From NCBI RefSeq assembly GCF_001541315.1, contig NZ_LMVK01000012.1, positions 186,001 through 250,000 on the forward strand: DNA of 64,000 nucleotides, written 5' to 3'. Position 1 is the first letter of the stretch, and the number at the start of each line of letters is the position of its first letter. Below, in pieces: positions 1 to 8,333 of the stretch. A model generated the notes under the pieces. That model was not told the DNA's origin and did not search any database. It worked only from the letters and a program-made list of their open reading frames with translations. The position numbers were made by a program, and so were the translations under genes. The DNA comes from Agrobacterium tumefaciens str. B6. Lineage in GTDB: Bacteria > Pseudomonadota > Alphaproteobacteria > Rhizobiales > Rhizobiaceae.

Positions 1-733
1 AGCCTTCGCCGCCATTCTTCATCATCTGCCGCGCCCATGCGGCGAATTCATCGATATAGAACTGGTAGTTGGTGAACAGCACGAAGTTCTGGAAATGGCT
101 GGCGCTGGTTGCCGTATAATGGCTGAGGCGGGCCAGCGAATAATCGATGCGCTGTGCGGTAAAGGGTGCGAGCGGCGCGGGTTCGCCGGGCACCTGATCA
201 TATTCGCCATTGGCGATGAGATCGTCGGTATTGTTGAGATCGGGCGTATCGAAAAGATCGCGCAATGGCACGTCGGAGAGCGAGGATGCCGCCGCCGCTT
301 CGACATAAGCGCCTTCGCCGAAGGCGAAATGCAGCGGAATGGGCGTGGCCGATTCAGCAACCGTCACCGGAACGCCGTGGTTCTTCATCAGAAGCCCCAG
401 CTGCTCTTTCAGGTAATGGCGGAAAAGCTCCGGCCGGGTGATTGTCGTCGTATAGACGCCGGGGGCGGTGACATGGCCGTAGGAGAGACGCGAATCGACA
501 TGGCCGAAGGGGGCGGTCTCCAGGCTGACCTGCGGATAGCAGGCGCGGTAACGGCCGGTGATCGGCGCGCCCTTGGCAAGGTCGGTGAAGGAGTTGATGA
601 GGAACGCCGTATTGCGTTCGTAAAGCGCGGTCAAAGCCGCCACAGCTTCTTTCGGGTCCGTGAATGTCTGCGGCGCGAAAGGCTCGGGGCTGATGAAGGT
701 GAAGGGCGGAATCGTTCGTTTTGCTATTGTCAT
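1..733 (-). CDS. amn: AMP nucleosidase, N-terminal part (cut by window edge)
   Basis: About 244 N-terminal codons are present; the rest lies beyond the left edge. The enzyme hydrolyses AMP to adenine and ribose 5-phosphate in the cytosol (purine salvage and AMP homeostasis). The visible part is the family's N-terminal domain: 'GVYTTTITRPELF' at about residues 92-104, then 'QRIDYSLARLSHYT' and 'FVLFTNYQFYIDEF' near the edge, all close to the corresponding segments of E. coli Amn. The start is the ATG at 733, the first Met in frame. The catalytic nucleoside-phosphorylase-like domain is outside the window, so intactness cannot be judged. The small membrane protein ending at 837 is upstream on the same strand with a 103-base gap. 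Confidence 0.93.
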   Translation of the reverse strand, partial: MTIAKRTIPPFTFISPEPFAPQTFTDPKEAVAALTALYERNTAFLINSFTDLAKGAPITGRYRACYPQVSLETAPFGHVDSRLSYGHVTAPGVYTTTITRPELFRHYLKEQLGLLMKNHGVPVTVAESATPIPLHFAFGEGAYVEAAAASSLSDVPLRDLFDTPDLNNTDDLIANGEYDQVPGEPAPLAPFTAQRIDYSLARLSHYTATSASHFQNFVLFTNYQFYIDEFAAWARQMMKNGGEG

Positions 734-836
734 GGCCCATTATAAGAGGCCAAATTCGACAGGCAAGCGACAGAAATACGAAGAAACTGAAAAGAAACGG
801 AAAAAGCGGCTGGAGCAATATTGGGGCGGCGGAAAC

Positions 837-1010
837 TCAGCCGAGCGCGCCGCGCTGAAGGCTCATCAGGAGCACGAAACCGGCGCCCTTGGAGGCGGGG
901 CGGGGATCGGCCTTGTAAACCGCAAGTCCGGCCACCGGACCAAGAAAGATCGAGGCCATGAGCACCAGTCTCAGTGCGGAAAACAGGCCGTTGGAAAAAC
1001 TAGTCGTCAT
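837..1010 (-). CDS. Small hypothetical membrane protein (57 aa)
   Basis: I do not recognise a family. The predicted product has one clear hydrophobic stretch (about residues 9-35, 'ALRLVLMASIFLGPVAGLAV') and a short polar C-terminal half, so a single-pass membrane protein is likely. I chose the ATG at 1010 because 'GAGGA' lies just upstream; a longer frame reaching 1088 has no such signal and would overlap the neighbour. It follows the next small membrane-protein gene by only 10 bases on the same strand, so the two probably form a small operon upstream of amn. Confidence 0.6.
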   Translation of the reverse strand: MTTSFSNGLFSALRLVLMASIFLGPVAGLAVYKADPRPASKGAGFVLLMSLQRGALG

Positions 1011-1020
1011 CGGCCGGTCC

Positions 1021-1197
1021 TCAAAGTACGACGGGGCAATTGGCGGCGGGCGAGGGGCTGTGCTGGCAGGCAATTGCCGCACCGGCATTCACACGCTGGA
1101 AACTGCGGTTCGGATTAACGACGAGCGAGGCGAAGGACATGGCGAAGATCGCCATGAGAAACGCGAAGATTGCCAGTCGGCTGATCAGCTTTGCCAT
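1021..1197 (-). CDS. Small hypothetical membrane protein (58 aa)
   Basis: No family recognised. The N terminus is basic then strongly hydrophobic ('LAIFAFLMAIFAMSFASLVV', about residues 8-27), like a signal anchor or uncleaved signal peptide; the rest is short, with two cysteines near the C-terminal end. An in-frame ATG also occurs at 1203, but the Shine-Dalgarno-like 'AAAGGGGA' is correctly spaced only for the ATG at 1197. It is the first gene of a probable two-gene unit with the 57-aa membrane protein (10-base gap). Confidence 0.6.
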   Translation of the reverse strand: MAKLISRLAIFAFLMAIFAMSFASLVVNPNRSFQRVNAGAAIACQHSPSPAANCPVVL

Positions 1198-1360
1198 GTC
1201 CATTCCCCTTTATTGGAGTTGATGGACAGAGTTTTGCCACACTCGGACTGAACGGACCCTGAGACCCCGGTTCATATGGTGTTCAGGGATGTTAACGGGT
1301 GGTGACATGGTGGATTGGCGTCGCAATGGCGCTGGGCATCTCGCACCACCCGCTTTTCGA

Positions 1361-1957
1361 TCAGGACAGAGGGGCCTCCGCGCGTGCCGCAAGATCGGTC
1401 AGCAGGGTCTCGAATGCCTGAGGCTGGGTCACATCGACAACCGGTACATGGTGTTCCTGCGCGGATGCCAGCATGTCGGTGTTTTCCCGCAACGAACGCT
1501 CGATGAAAGCGTCCATGATCCGCCGCCTGTCGGCTGTCGCATCTTCATATTGCGCGTGAGAACGCATTCTCTCGAGAAGAAAATCATTGCCGGCATGGAG
1601 AAAGACACCGGCGACGGTGCTGCCGAGCAGCGGCGATATCAATTCCGGCCGCAGGGCCGCGCCCTCGAAGATTGTGGGAATGTTGGTGCCCGACCTGCTG
1701 TCGATCATCGTGCGGATCAGCGGCCAGATGTTTTGATGATGTATCTTCAGAAACCAGTGGATCGTTTCCGCTGAAAGCTGTGCGTAATATTCCTCCACCG
1801 GTGCCGGAATGCCCGGCCATGGCCTTCCCGGATGGCGGGCGAGACTGTCGGTCGATATTGCCTCGCAGCGCAGTCTTTCGCTCAGCAGGCCGGCAAGGGT
1901 GCTTTTGCCGACATGGGAGGTGCCCGCGATCAGGATTGTCGAAAAGGTGGGGCGCAT
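1361..1957 (-). CDS. P-loop kinase-like protein, function unknown (198 aa)
   Basis: The N terminus carries a Walker A motif ('GTSHVGKSTLAGLL', about residues 13-26) as in small-molecule kinases and 2-phosphoglycerate-kinase-like P-loop proteins. Further on, 'IFEGAALRPEL' and an Arg-rich segment ('RSHAQYEDATADRRR') resemble the lid region of nucleoside-kinase-like folds. The substrate cannot be assigned. I chose the ATG at 1957, where the P-loop strand begins shortly after the start and 'GAGAG' lies upstream; a longer frame to 2059 adds an implausible Arg-rich leader. It stands alone between the small membrane proteins and the DUF2147 gene. Confidence 0.75.
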   Translation of the reverse strand: MRPTFSTILIAGTSHVGKSTLAGLLSERLRCEAISTDSLARHPGRPWPGIPAPVEEYYAQLSAETIHWFLKIHHQNIWPLIRTMIDSRSGTNIPTIFEGAALRPELISPLLGSTVAGVFLHAGNDFLLERMRSHAQYEDATADRRRIMDAFIERSLRENTDMLASAQEHHVPVVDVTQPQAFETLLTDLAARAEAPLS

Positions 1958-2120
1958 GCGTCGCTCTCGTTGGGGTTGGGCGCAACGATACATCGAGGGA
2001 TATATGGCTTCCATGCGGCGTCTGTCCGCAATTTCGGGCGCGATCCTTGGGCAGCGCACCGCGCCGTCAGGCGCGGGACCGCAGGCGGGAGGACAGAAAG
2101 CCCACCCGCCGCCTTGTCGA

Positions 2121-2459
2121 TTACAGCCGTGTCCAGGTCTGTGATTTGCACAGAACCTTCAGCACGCAGCCCTTCATGCTCAGCGAGTTGCCGGAAACGG
2201 TGCCGGAGCCGCTATAGGTCTTGTCATTGGCGGGATCGGTGATTTCGCCGGAATAGCTGTTTCCCTTGCCGGCAAGCTTGCCGATCTGTTTTCCGGCGTG
2301 TTTGCCGGTCTTCAGCGTTACGCAGAAGGCGCCGCCGCAGGGGCCGATCACGGCGGTTTCGCCGCTGGCCGTCTTCCAATTGCCTTCGATCGCCTCGCCG
2401 GCAAAGGCAAGGTTGCCGCTCAGCATGAGGGCGGCGGCAATCGTCATCATACGCTTCAT
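2121..2459 (-). CDS. DUF2147 family exported protein (112 aa)
   Basis: A Sec signal peptide is visible ('MKRMMTIAAALMLSGNLAFA', cleavage after about residue 20). The mature part begins 'GEAIEGNWKTASGETAVI' and contains paired cysteines ('GPCGGAFCVTL' and 'GCVLKVLC'), the pattern of the DUF2147 beta-barrel-like periplasmic family. Its molecular function is unknown. 'GGAGG' lies upstream of the ATG. It is shorter than some members but looks complete. Confidence 0.82.
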   Translation of the reverse strand: MKRMMTIAAALMLSGNLAFAGEAIEGNWKTASGETAVIGPCGGAFCVTLKTGKHAGKQIGKLAGKGNSYSGEITDPANDKTYSGSGTVSGNSLSMKGCVLKVLCKSQTWTRL

Positions 2460-3062
2460 AAAATTCCTCCCGAAATTCGCGCAGGCTTTCCTGGGCCGGA
2501 CAGGCCCGAAGAGGCGATGCGCAGATCAAACCCATTTGGCATGCGAATGCACCATTTCTGGCCCAAAGCCGCCCTGCGGCGCAACGATTGCTCCTCACAC
2601 CGCAATATCCTTTGCCCGTTTCATCCTCATGACGGGCAGCGCGGATAGTATTTGACGTTCACGTAAAAGGAAACAGAAATTTGTGGCCGCGGCGCGGCAT
2701 TTGCAGCAGCGGGAGGAGCGAAAAAGGGAGAATTCGAAAACCGCTGTTTTGATCGTGGTGAAGGAAGAGTTTAAATCCATTTCTAAAGTTTTCGTAAAAT
2801 TCGCCGCAAAGTCCTTAATTTCCGCGGCTCGTGATATTTAACAAAAACCCAATTTTACCAATCGTTTGCAGTTTGTTTGCGGCCCATTAATCATGCCTTT
2901 TAAGCGACCGTTGAAAGCCCCGTGGCATAGTGAACTCATCAAAAGCGCAGGGAAAACCTGCCGGACGAAAGGACAAAAAAGCCGCAAAAGACGGCGGGTC
3001 CGGACGGTAGCCTCGACAAGAAGGCGAATGGTGAAACAGGTAGAAAGACAGGGATTAAAACA
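2460..3062. other. Intergenic region between divergent genes
   Basis: About 600 bases separate the divergent DUF2147 and Sel1-repeat genes. The middle part (about 2740-2900) is AT-richer than its surroundings, as expected for promoters. I see no RNA gene, repeat or convincing small ORF. The frame of the Sel1 protein stays open back to 2934 but offers no ATG, GTG or TTG. Confidence 0.5.
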
Positions 3063-3326
3063 ATGGCACGCTTTGACATCAGCGATATCGAAATGGCTGC
3101 CGGTGGCGAAACCCGCGCCGACACTCTTTGCAATCTCGGCCTGGTCTATGCGACCGGCCGGGGCTGCAAGGTGGATCTGATCGCAGCGCATAAATGGCTC
3201 AACATCGCCGCGATCCGCGGATCGGAAAGAGCCGCTTCACTGCGCGCTGATCTCGCCCGCAACATGACGAAATCGGAACTCGCCGAAGCGCTGCGCGCCG
3301 CCCGCGACTGGATGACGATGCACTGA
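3063..3326 (+). CDS. Sel1-repeat (TPR-like) protein, short
   Basis: An 87-residue protein with one recognisable Sel1-like repeat: 'LCNLGLVYATGRGC' followed by 'DLIAAHKWLNIAAIRGSERA' (about residues 22-57). Such alpha-helical repeats act as protein-interaction modules; the partner is unknown. No signal peptide is seen, so it is probably cytosolic. The start is ATG 3063 with a weak 'AGGGA' upstream. A good rho-independent terminator follows at 3453-3490. Confidence 0.8.
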   Translation: MARFDISDIEMAAGGETRADTLCNLGLVYATGRGCKVDLIAAHKWLNIAAIRGSERAASLRADLARNMTKSELAEALRAARDWMTMH

Positions 3327-3452
3327 TTTACCCAAGCCATTATTGAGATTTCCGGTCCGGTTCCCTCCAGTCCCGACGACCGGTCAAAACGAAAGTAAAC
3401 CCGAAGGGGAACGCGGCGAGGGCTTTGAAAAGGGCTTTTGCGCTGACACATC

Positions 3453-3490
3453 AAACCGCGACCGGCAGGAACAAGGCCGGCGCGGTTTTC
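3453..3490 (+). terminator. Rho-independent terminator after the Sel1 gene
   Basis: AAACCGCG and CCGGC pair with GCCGG and CGCGGTT around a short loop, with one bulged A, followed by TTTTC. It lies about 130 bases after the Sel1-repeat stop codon. Confidence 0.7.
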
Positions 3491-3581
3491 TTATGTCTGG
3501 TGAGCTCTCGTTGCCGGAAAATGATTCCTGGGCAGGGGTTTGCGGGAGGATGTTGAATCGATGCGCGCAAGTGCGGACTTT

Positions 3582-3622
3582 CCAACCCTCATTCCTGTGA
3601 CGAGCACAGGAATGAGGGTTGG
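3582..3622. repeat. Intergenic palindrome, CATTCCTGTG family, copy 1
   Basis: A perfect 18-base inverted repeat: CCAACCCTCATTCCTGTG (3582-3599), a 5-base loop, and its complement (3605-3622). It ends 9 bases from the stop codon of the aminotransferase gene on the minus strand. Related copies are at 26051, 30449 and 57550. Confidence 0.9.
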
Positions 3623-3630
3623 TTGGGAAC

Positions 3631-4743
3631 TTACCCGATCGCCTTGAGAACCTTCGGCAGCGCCTGTTCGAAAAGATCAAGCTTGTCATCCGGCCCCACG
3701 CTCACGCGGATGCAGCGGTTGAGCGGCGCAACACCCGGCATGCGGATGAACACACCATGCTCCATCAACCCATCGACGATGGCGCGGGCGTAAGCACCAT
3801 CGCGGTGGCAATCGATGGTGACGAAATTGGTGGCGGAGGGGAGCGGTGAAAGGCCGTTCTCGCGGGCGATTACCGAAATCCGCTCGCGGGCCGCGGAGAT
3901 TTTGCCAACGACTTCATGCAGATAGGCCTGGTCCTTCAGCGCCGCCAAGGCGCCGGCGACCGAAATGCGCGCCATGCCGAAATGGTTGCGGATCTTGTCG
4001 AAGGCTTCGACATTGCCGAGCGTGCCGATGGCGTAACCCACGCGCGCGCCGGCGAGTCCATAGGCTTTCGAGAAGGTGCGCATGCGCAGGATGTTCGGCT
4101 GGCCGATCAGCGCATCGATGGCCGGAACGGCGCTCGCGGGCGCGGTCTCGCAATAGGCTTCGTCCAGAATGAGCAGGCAGGTTTCCGGCAATGCGCGGGC
4201 AAAGGCAACCACCTCGCTCGCTTCCCACCAGCTTCCCATCGGATTATCAGGATTGGCGAAATAGACCAGCGGCGCATTTTCCCTATTAACGAGGTCGAGA
4301 AGACCGTCGAGGTCTTCGTGATCGTCGACATAGGGCGTGGTGACGAGTCTCCCGCCAAAACCGTTTACATGGTAATTGAAAGTGGGATAGCCGCCAAACG
4401 AGGTGACGACGGGCGTGCCCGGCTCGACGATCAGCCTGGCGATCTCGCCCAGCAAGCCATCAACCCCGCTGCCGATGGCAATATTGCCGCGTGCAACGCC
4501 GTGGTGAATGGCAAGCGCTTCCTTCAACTCGAAATTTTCCGGATCGCTATACATCCAGGTTTCCGCTGCCGCATCGCGCATGGCCAGCAGCACGGAAGGG
4601 GCGGGACCGAAGCCGCTTTCGTTTGCGCCGATTCGCGCCTCCACCTTCAAACCGCGGTTCCGCTCGATGGCCTCGGGGCCGACGAAGGGAACGGTGGAGG
4701 GAAGCGAGACGGCAAGTGGTGTAAGGCGTGAAAAAGCGGACAT
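3631..4743 (-). CDS. Histidinol-phosphate aminotransferase-like PLP enzyme
   Basis: A 370-residue fold-type I aminotransferase. It shows the PLP-lysine motif 'RTFSKAYGLAGARVGYAIG', the 'NPDNPMGSWW' segment and the Asp/Tyr motif 'LILDEAYCE' that contact the cofactor, and the C-terminal substrate Arg in 'NRCIRVSVG'. The order and spacing match the HisC family, so the reaction is probably glutamate-dependent amination of histidinol phosphate or of an aromatic/prephenate-type keto acid. No his, aro or tyr genes are nearby, so the substrate is unproven. I chose the ATG at 4743; the frame extends to 4881, but the extra residues are Cys/Arg-rich and unlike the family. Confidence 0.85.
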   Translation of the reverse strand: MSAFSRLTPLAVSLPSTVPFVGPEAIERNRGLKVEARIGANESGFGPAPSVLLAMRDAAAETWMYSDPENFELKEALAIHHGVARGNIAIGSGVDGLLGEIARLIVEPGTPVVTSFGGYPTFNYHVNGFGGRLVTTPYVDDHEDLDGLLDLVNRENAPLVYFANPDNPMGSWWEASEVVAFARALPETCLLILDEAYCETAPASAVPAIDALIGQPNILRMRTFSKAYGLAGARVGYAIGTLGNVEAFDKIRNHFGMARISVAGALAALKDQAYLHEVVGKISAARERISVIARENGLSPLPSATNFVTIDCHRDGAYARAIVDGLMEHGVFIRMPGVAPLNRCIRVSVGPDDKLDLFEQALPKVLKAIG

Positions 4744-4899
4744 TGGCTGAAAGTTCCGGTATCTGTGTTTAAAACCCGGCTCACAATAGGTGCAAAAAAA
4801 CCGGACGCAAGGCGCGGCCGGTTGCGGCATGGCTGTTTTGGAACAGAATTTTTCGTCGCGAAGAAGGGATGGAAAAACCACCGGCCTGTCGTGACAAGG

Positions 4900-5247
4900 T
4901 CAGACGCTGGTCTCGAAGCTCAGGCGCCGCACATGGTGCAGGAATTCCGCATCGATCAGCATGTTGAAGCCGATCGTGGCCTTTTCTTCCTCGCGGCGGA
5001 TCAGCGTGCAGCCGATCTCGTCGCGGATGCCCAGAATTTCCAGATAGAAATTGGCCGGCATTTCCAGATCGGGGCTGACATCCAGCTCGGCGCCGTAGAG
5101 GGAAATGGTCCGCACCAGGCAGCGCATGGTGTCCTTGGCGCTGAGATGATGCCCGATGAAGGTGATCTTGCCGGGCCGGTCGATCTGAAATTTCTCGTAC
5201 ATCTCGTCCTGTGGGACGTTCTGACTGATATCCATATGTAAAGCCAT
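4900..5247 (-). CDS. Divergent PilZ-like domain protein (115 aa)
   Basis: The protein resembles a short PilZ domain: 'FQIDRPGKITFIGHHLSAKD' then 'CLVRTISLYGAELDV', where 'ISLYGAEL' matches the D/NxSxxG strand motif of PilZ, and a later strand with 'GCTLIRREEEKATIGF'. Classical PilZ proteins bind cyclic-di-GMP through RxxxR and D/NxSxxG; here the motif Asp is replaced ('RTISLYG') and the first Arg motif is not obvious, so ligand binding is doubtful. ATG 5247 has a good upstream 'GGGAGG'. Confidence 0.55.
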   Translation of the reverse strand: MALHMDISQNVPQDEMYEKFQIDRPGKITFIGHHLSAKDTMRCLVRTISLYGAELDVSPDLEMPANFYLEILGIRDEIGCTLIRREEEKATIGFNMLIDAEFLHHVRRLSFETSV

Positions 5248-5574
5248 GACAACCTCCCGGATTGCCTCTTTCGTGCCGATTTTAACGCCGCTTCCTTGCC
5301 AGGGCATGAAGGAAATGCGCGCAATTATCTCTAGTGTGCGTCGATCTCGACCAATCTTCCGTCGGGGAAGCCGATGTTTCCACTATGGAAATGCGTTCGG
5401 TCCCATCAGGTTGCAGTCGTGCCGCAGCCTGTGCTGATAATGCGTCATGCTTGCACCGGGCTGGCGTTGCTGCGCGGTTGACTGGGGCCGTACTTGGCGT
5501 TACGCCTGATCCGGTAATATGGCTTCGCGAGGGTCGGCAGGATCGGCGCTTCGTGGTTGTTCTGGGAGTGAACT
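5248..5574. other. Intergenic region between divergent genes
   Basis: About 330 bases lie between the divergent PilZ-like and flavoprotein genes. Both promoters are expected here. No convincing operator, hairpin or small ORF was found. Confidence 0.45.
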
Positions 5575-6792
5575 GTGACGGGAAGGCTGGTAATCGTCGG
5601 GGCGGGGCAGGCCGCTTTCGCGCTGGCGTCGAAGCTTCGGGCGCTGAAGGACGAGCGCCCCATCACCATCATCGGTTCCGAGGATGCCTATCCTTACCAG
5701 CGTCCGCCGCTATCCAAAAAATACCTTCTGGGTGAGATGAGTTTCGACCGGCTGATGTTCCGCCCGGAGGAATGGTACGCCGAAAACAATGTCGATATCC
5801 GGCTTTCCACCTGGGTGGAGGAGATAGACCGCGCTGAAAAAACCGTGCGCATGCAGGATGGCAGCACGCTTTCTTATGACAGGCTGGTCCTGGCAACCGG
5901 GGCCGCACCTCGCCTGCTGCCCGCCAGCATCGGCGGCGATCTCGAAGGCGTCCTGACGGTTCGCGACAAGCGCGACGCCAACCGGCTGATGGAGGAGATG
6001 AAGCCCGGCCGCAGGCTGCTGGTGATCGGCGGCGGTTATATCGGCCTTGAAGCAGCCGCCGTCGCCCGCAAGCTCGGCCTTGAGGTGACGCTGATCGAGA
6101 TGGCCGACCGCATTCTGCAGCGTGTGGCGGCGAAAGAAACCGCCGATATCATGCGCGGCATCCATCAGGCCCATGGCGTTTCCATCCGCGAAAAGACCGG
6201 CCTTGTGCGCCTTGTCGGCATGGAAGGCCGGGTGGCTGCTGCCGAACTCTCCGACGGCTCTATGCTTGATGTCGATTTCGTCATCGTCGGCATCGGCGTG
6301 ACGCCGAATGACCGCCTTGCCCGCGAATCGGGCCTCGATGTCGGCAACGGCATCGTGGTGGACGACCACACCCGCACATCCGCCAGCGCCATTCATGCGG
6401 GGGGCGATTGCGCGCTGCTGCCGTGGCGGGGCCAGCATGGGCGTCTCGAATCGGTACAGAATGCGGTCGATCAGGCGGAGGCGACCGCTGCCGTGCTCAC
6501 CGGGGCTGAAACCGCCTATGATCCGAAACCGTGGTTCTGGTCGGATCAATATGACGCCAAGCTGCAGATTGCCGGCTTCAACCTGGGTTACGACGAGACG
6601 GTGCTCCGGCCCGGTGCGCGCGAGGGCAGCTGGTCCGTCTGGTATTTCCGCGATGGGCGATTCGTGGCTGTCGATGCCGTCAACGATGCCAAGGCCTATG
6701 TCGCGGGCAAGAAACTGCTCGATACCGGTGCTGAGCCGGATCGCGCCATCCTGGCGGACTTCTCCGCCGATCTGAAATTACTGCTTTCCTGA
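5575..6792 (+). CDS. NAD(P)/FAD-dependent ferredoxin-reductase-type oxidoreductase
   Basis: A 405-residue flavoprotein of the putidaredoxin/rhodocoxin reductase type, which passes electrons from NAD(P)H through FAD to a ferredoxin. It shows the N-terminal FAD motif 'VIVGAGQAAFALASKL', the family segment 'PYQRPPLSKKYL' (about residues 41-52), the NAD-binding Rossmann motif 'VIGGGYIGLEAAAVARKLG' (about 150-168) and the second FAD motif 'IHAGGDCALLPW'. The start is GTG 5575 with 'TGGGAG' upstream. No ferredoxin or oxygenase gene is adjacent, so the partner is unknown. The aldolase gene follows after 7 bases, so the two are probably co-transcribed. Confidence 0.9.
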   Translation: MTGRLVIVGAGQAAFALASKLRALKDERPITIIGSEDAYPYQRPPLSKKYLLGEMSFDRLMFRPEEWYAENNVDIRLSTWVEEIDRAEKTVRMQDGSTLSYDRLVLATGAAPRLLPASIGGDLEGVLTVRDKRDANRLMEEMKPGRRLLVIGGGYIGLEAAAVARKLGLEVTLIEMADRILQRVAAKETADIMRGIHQAHGVSIREKTGLVRLVGMEGRVAAAELSDGSMLDVDFVIVGIGVTPNDRLARESGLDVGNGIVVDDHTRTSASAIHAGGDCALLPWRGQHGRLESVQNAVDQAEATAAVLTGAETAYDPKPWFWSDQYDAKLQIAGFNLGYDETVLRPGAREGSWSVWYFRDGRFVAVDAVNDAKAYVAGKKLLDTGAEPDRAILADFSADLKLLLS

Positions 6793-6799
6793 GGATATC

Positions 6800-7600
6800 A
6801 TGCCTGCTCCCGAAAACCGTTTCAAAACCGCCATCCATGCCGGCAAGCCGCAGATTGGCCTCTGGCTCGATATGGGCGAGGCCATCACGGCGGAAATCGC
6901 CGGTACGGCGGGGTTCGACTGGCTGGTGATCGACGGCGAGCATGGGCCGAACGATCTGCGCAGCATCATCGACCAGCTGCGTGCCCTTGCCACGTCGTCC
7001 GCGGAACCCGTGGTGCGCGTGCCGGTCGGCGAAAGCTGGATGATCAAGCAGCTTCTGGATGCGGGTGCGCGCACGCTTCTCGTGCCGATGGTTGATTCGG
7101 CCGCCCAGGCCACGGATCTGGTCAGCGCCATGCATTATCCGCCGCGCGGTATTCGCGGCATGGGCGCGGCCGTTGCCCGCGCTTCCGCCTTCAACACGAT
7201 AACCGACTATGCCGACAGCGCCTCCGATAGCGTCTGCCTGCTGGTGCAGGCCGAAACGCGCGCGGCGATCAACGATCTCGATAATATTCTCGCGGTGGAG
7301 GGCGTGGACGGCGTCTTCATCGGCCCGGCGGATCTGGCCGCGGATATGGGTTATCTCGGCCGCATAGACGAGCCGGAAGTGCAGGCGGTGATGGAGGCGG
7401 CCATCGTCAAGATCGTCAAGGCGGGCAAGGCGGCCGGCATTCTCACCTTTAATGAAACCTATAATCGCCGTTATCTCGAACTCGGCGCGTCCTTCGTCGC
7501 CGTCGGGGCGGATGTCACGGAATTCGCCAACACCCTGCGTGCGCTGTCGGCCCGTTACAAGGGCGGAGCAGCGCCTGCGCCATCGCGGTCGGGATATTAA
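6800..7600 (+). CDS. HpcH/HpaI-family class II aldolase
   Basis: 266 residues, the usual length for 4-hydroxy-2-oxoheptanedioate aldolase and 2-dehydro-3-deoxyglucarate aldolase, metal-dependent TIM-barrel enzymes that cleave 4-hydroxy-2-oxo acids to pyruvate and an aldehyde. Visible motifs are 'LVIDGEHGPND' (about residues 44-54), 'PRGIRGMG' with the catalytic Arg, the metal ligands in 'VQAETR' and 'FIGPADLAADMG', and 'FVAVGADV'. No homoprotocatechuate or glucarate pathway genes are nearby, so I do not name the exact substrate. It follows the flavoprotein gene by 7 bases. Confidence 0.88.
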   Translation: MPAPENRFKTAIHAGKPQIGLWLDMGEAITAEIAGTAGFDWLVIDGEHGPNDLRSIIDQLRALATSSAEPVVRVPVGESWMIKQLLDAGARTLLVPMVDSAAQATDLVSAMHYPPRGIRGMGAAVARASAFNTITDYADSASDSVCLLVQAETRAAINDLDNILAVEGVDGVFIGPADLAADMGYLGRIDEPEVQAVMEAAIVKIVKAGKAAGILTFNETYNRRYLELGASFVAVGADVTEFANTLRALSARYKGGAAPAPSRSGY

Positions 7601-7601
7601 T

Positions 7602-7790
7602 TCAGTCGTCGTTGCTGGCGTTCAGCTTTTCCGGCGGAATACCTTCTTCGCCGGAGGCGAGATAGCCGCTATTGATAAGGGCGGCGCGAATGATGCGCTG
7701 GATGGCCTCATCCCTGTCTATGCCGTGATCCCTCGCAAAATCCGACAAAGCCGTTTCAAGATCGTCGCTGAACCGCATATCCGCCCCCAT
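7602..7790 (-). CDS. Small ribbon-helix-helix-like protein (62 aa)
   Basis: The short acidic sequence has a beta-strand then two helices ('FSDDLETALSDFARDHGI', 'DRDEAIQRIIRAALINSGYL') resembling CopG/ribbon-helix-helix DNA-binding folds, as in small regulators or antitoxins. No toxin gene is adjacent. The start is uncertain: ATG 7790 gives 62 residues, while ATG 7778 gives 58 and has a G-rich stretch upstream. It converges on the aldolase gene with one base between the two reading frames. Confidence 0.6.
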   Translation of the reverse strand: MGADMRFSDDLETALSDFARDHGIDRDEAIQRIIRAALINSGYLASGEEGIPPEKLNASNDD

Positions 7791-7812
7791 TCATTACATT
7801 TCAAACCCATAC

Positions 7813-7845
7813 GAAAAGGCAAGGCAGGGTTGACCCGCCTTGCCT
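7813..7845 (-). terminator. Rho-independent terminator after the DUF883 gene
   Basis: AGGCAAGGC-GGGT pairs with ACCC-GCCTTGCCT (one bulge), and the minus strand continues with TTTTC. It lies 23 bases after the DUF883 stop codon. Confidence 0.7.
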
Positions 7846-7867
7846 GAATTTTAATTCCATGCAGCGA

Positions 7868-8209
7868 TCAGCGCCAGCGATAAAGGCTGCTGTTCGACGA
7901 GTTCTGCTGTGTGCTTGTGCCGACGGCATAACCGATGGCAAAACCGAGTGCGCCAACGATCGTCAGCAGGGAGGTTGCCGTACCGGGATTTTCCTTGACG
8001 GCTTCCACGACATTCTGGCCCTGGGCGCGTACATTATGCGCGGCCTTGCGGACGCGTCCGCGCGCCTCATCCAGAAATTCGGATGCATCCTCGCTCACCC
8101 CTTCCGCGCGGGCGGATACGGATTTGGAGAGGGATGCGATCTGAGAACGCAACTCCGCAATCTGGTTTTCGATCGTGTCTTCGACAACATTCAGTTTGGT
8201 CTGAGCCAT
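7868..8209 (-). CDS. DUF883/ElaB-like membrane-anchored stress protein
   Basis: 113 residues. The N-terminal half is a charged amphipathic helix ('TIENQIAELRSQIASLSKSV') followed by 'RGRVRKAAHNVRAQGQNVV', and the C-terminal part has one Gly/Ala-rich membrane segment ('LLTIVGALGFAIGYAVG', about residues 82-98), the layout of the DUF883 family to which E. coli ElaB belongs. ElaB-type proteins are inner-membrane anchored and associated with stationary phase and stress. 'AGAGG' precedes the ATG. A GGAAC-N16-CGTT promoter lies about 30 bases upstream of the start codon, pointing to EcfG control. Confidence 0.85.
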   Translation of the reverse strand: MAQTKLNVVEDTIENQIAELRSQIASLSKSVSARAEGVSEDASEFLDEARGRVRKAAHNVRAQGQNVVEAVKENPGTATSLLTIVGALGFAIGYAVGTSTQQNSSNSSLYRWR

Positions 8210-8238
8210 TAGAACACCTCTTTTGTTACCGAAGGCAG

Positions 8239-8263
8239 AACGTACGGTCGGTCAAGAAGTTCC
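8239..8263 (-). promoter_or_regulatory. EcfG (RpoE2)-type general stress promoter
   Basis: On the minus strand GGAAC (8263-8259), a 16-base spacer, and CGTT (8242-8239) match the consensus GGAAC-N16/17-CGTT recognised by EcfG sigma factors in Alphaproteobacteria. The DUF883 start codon is at 8209, giving a short leader that holds the ribosome-binding site. Confidence 0.75.
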
Positions 8264-8333
8264 CGAATTGCCCGCAAAGTTTCGCGGGGGCGATGTTCAG
8301 CCAACAGGTTTTTGTGCTTCTTGGCGAAAAAGC

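Noticed and set aside
2934..3062. Open frame extending upstream of the Sel1 gene
   Set aside because: It contains no ATG, GTG or TTG; the ATG at 3063 is the only credible start.
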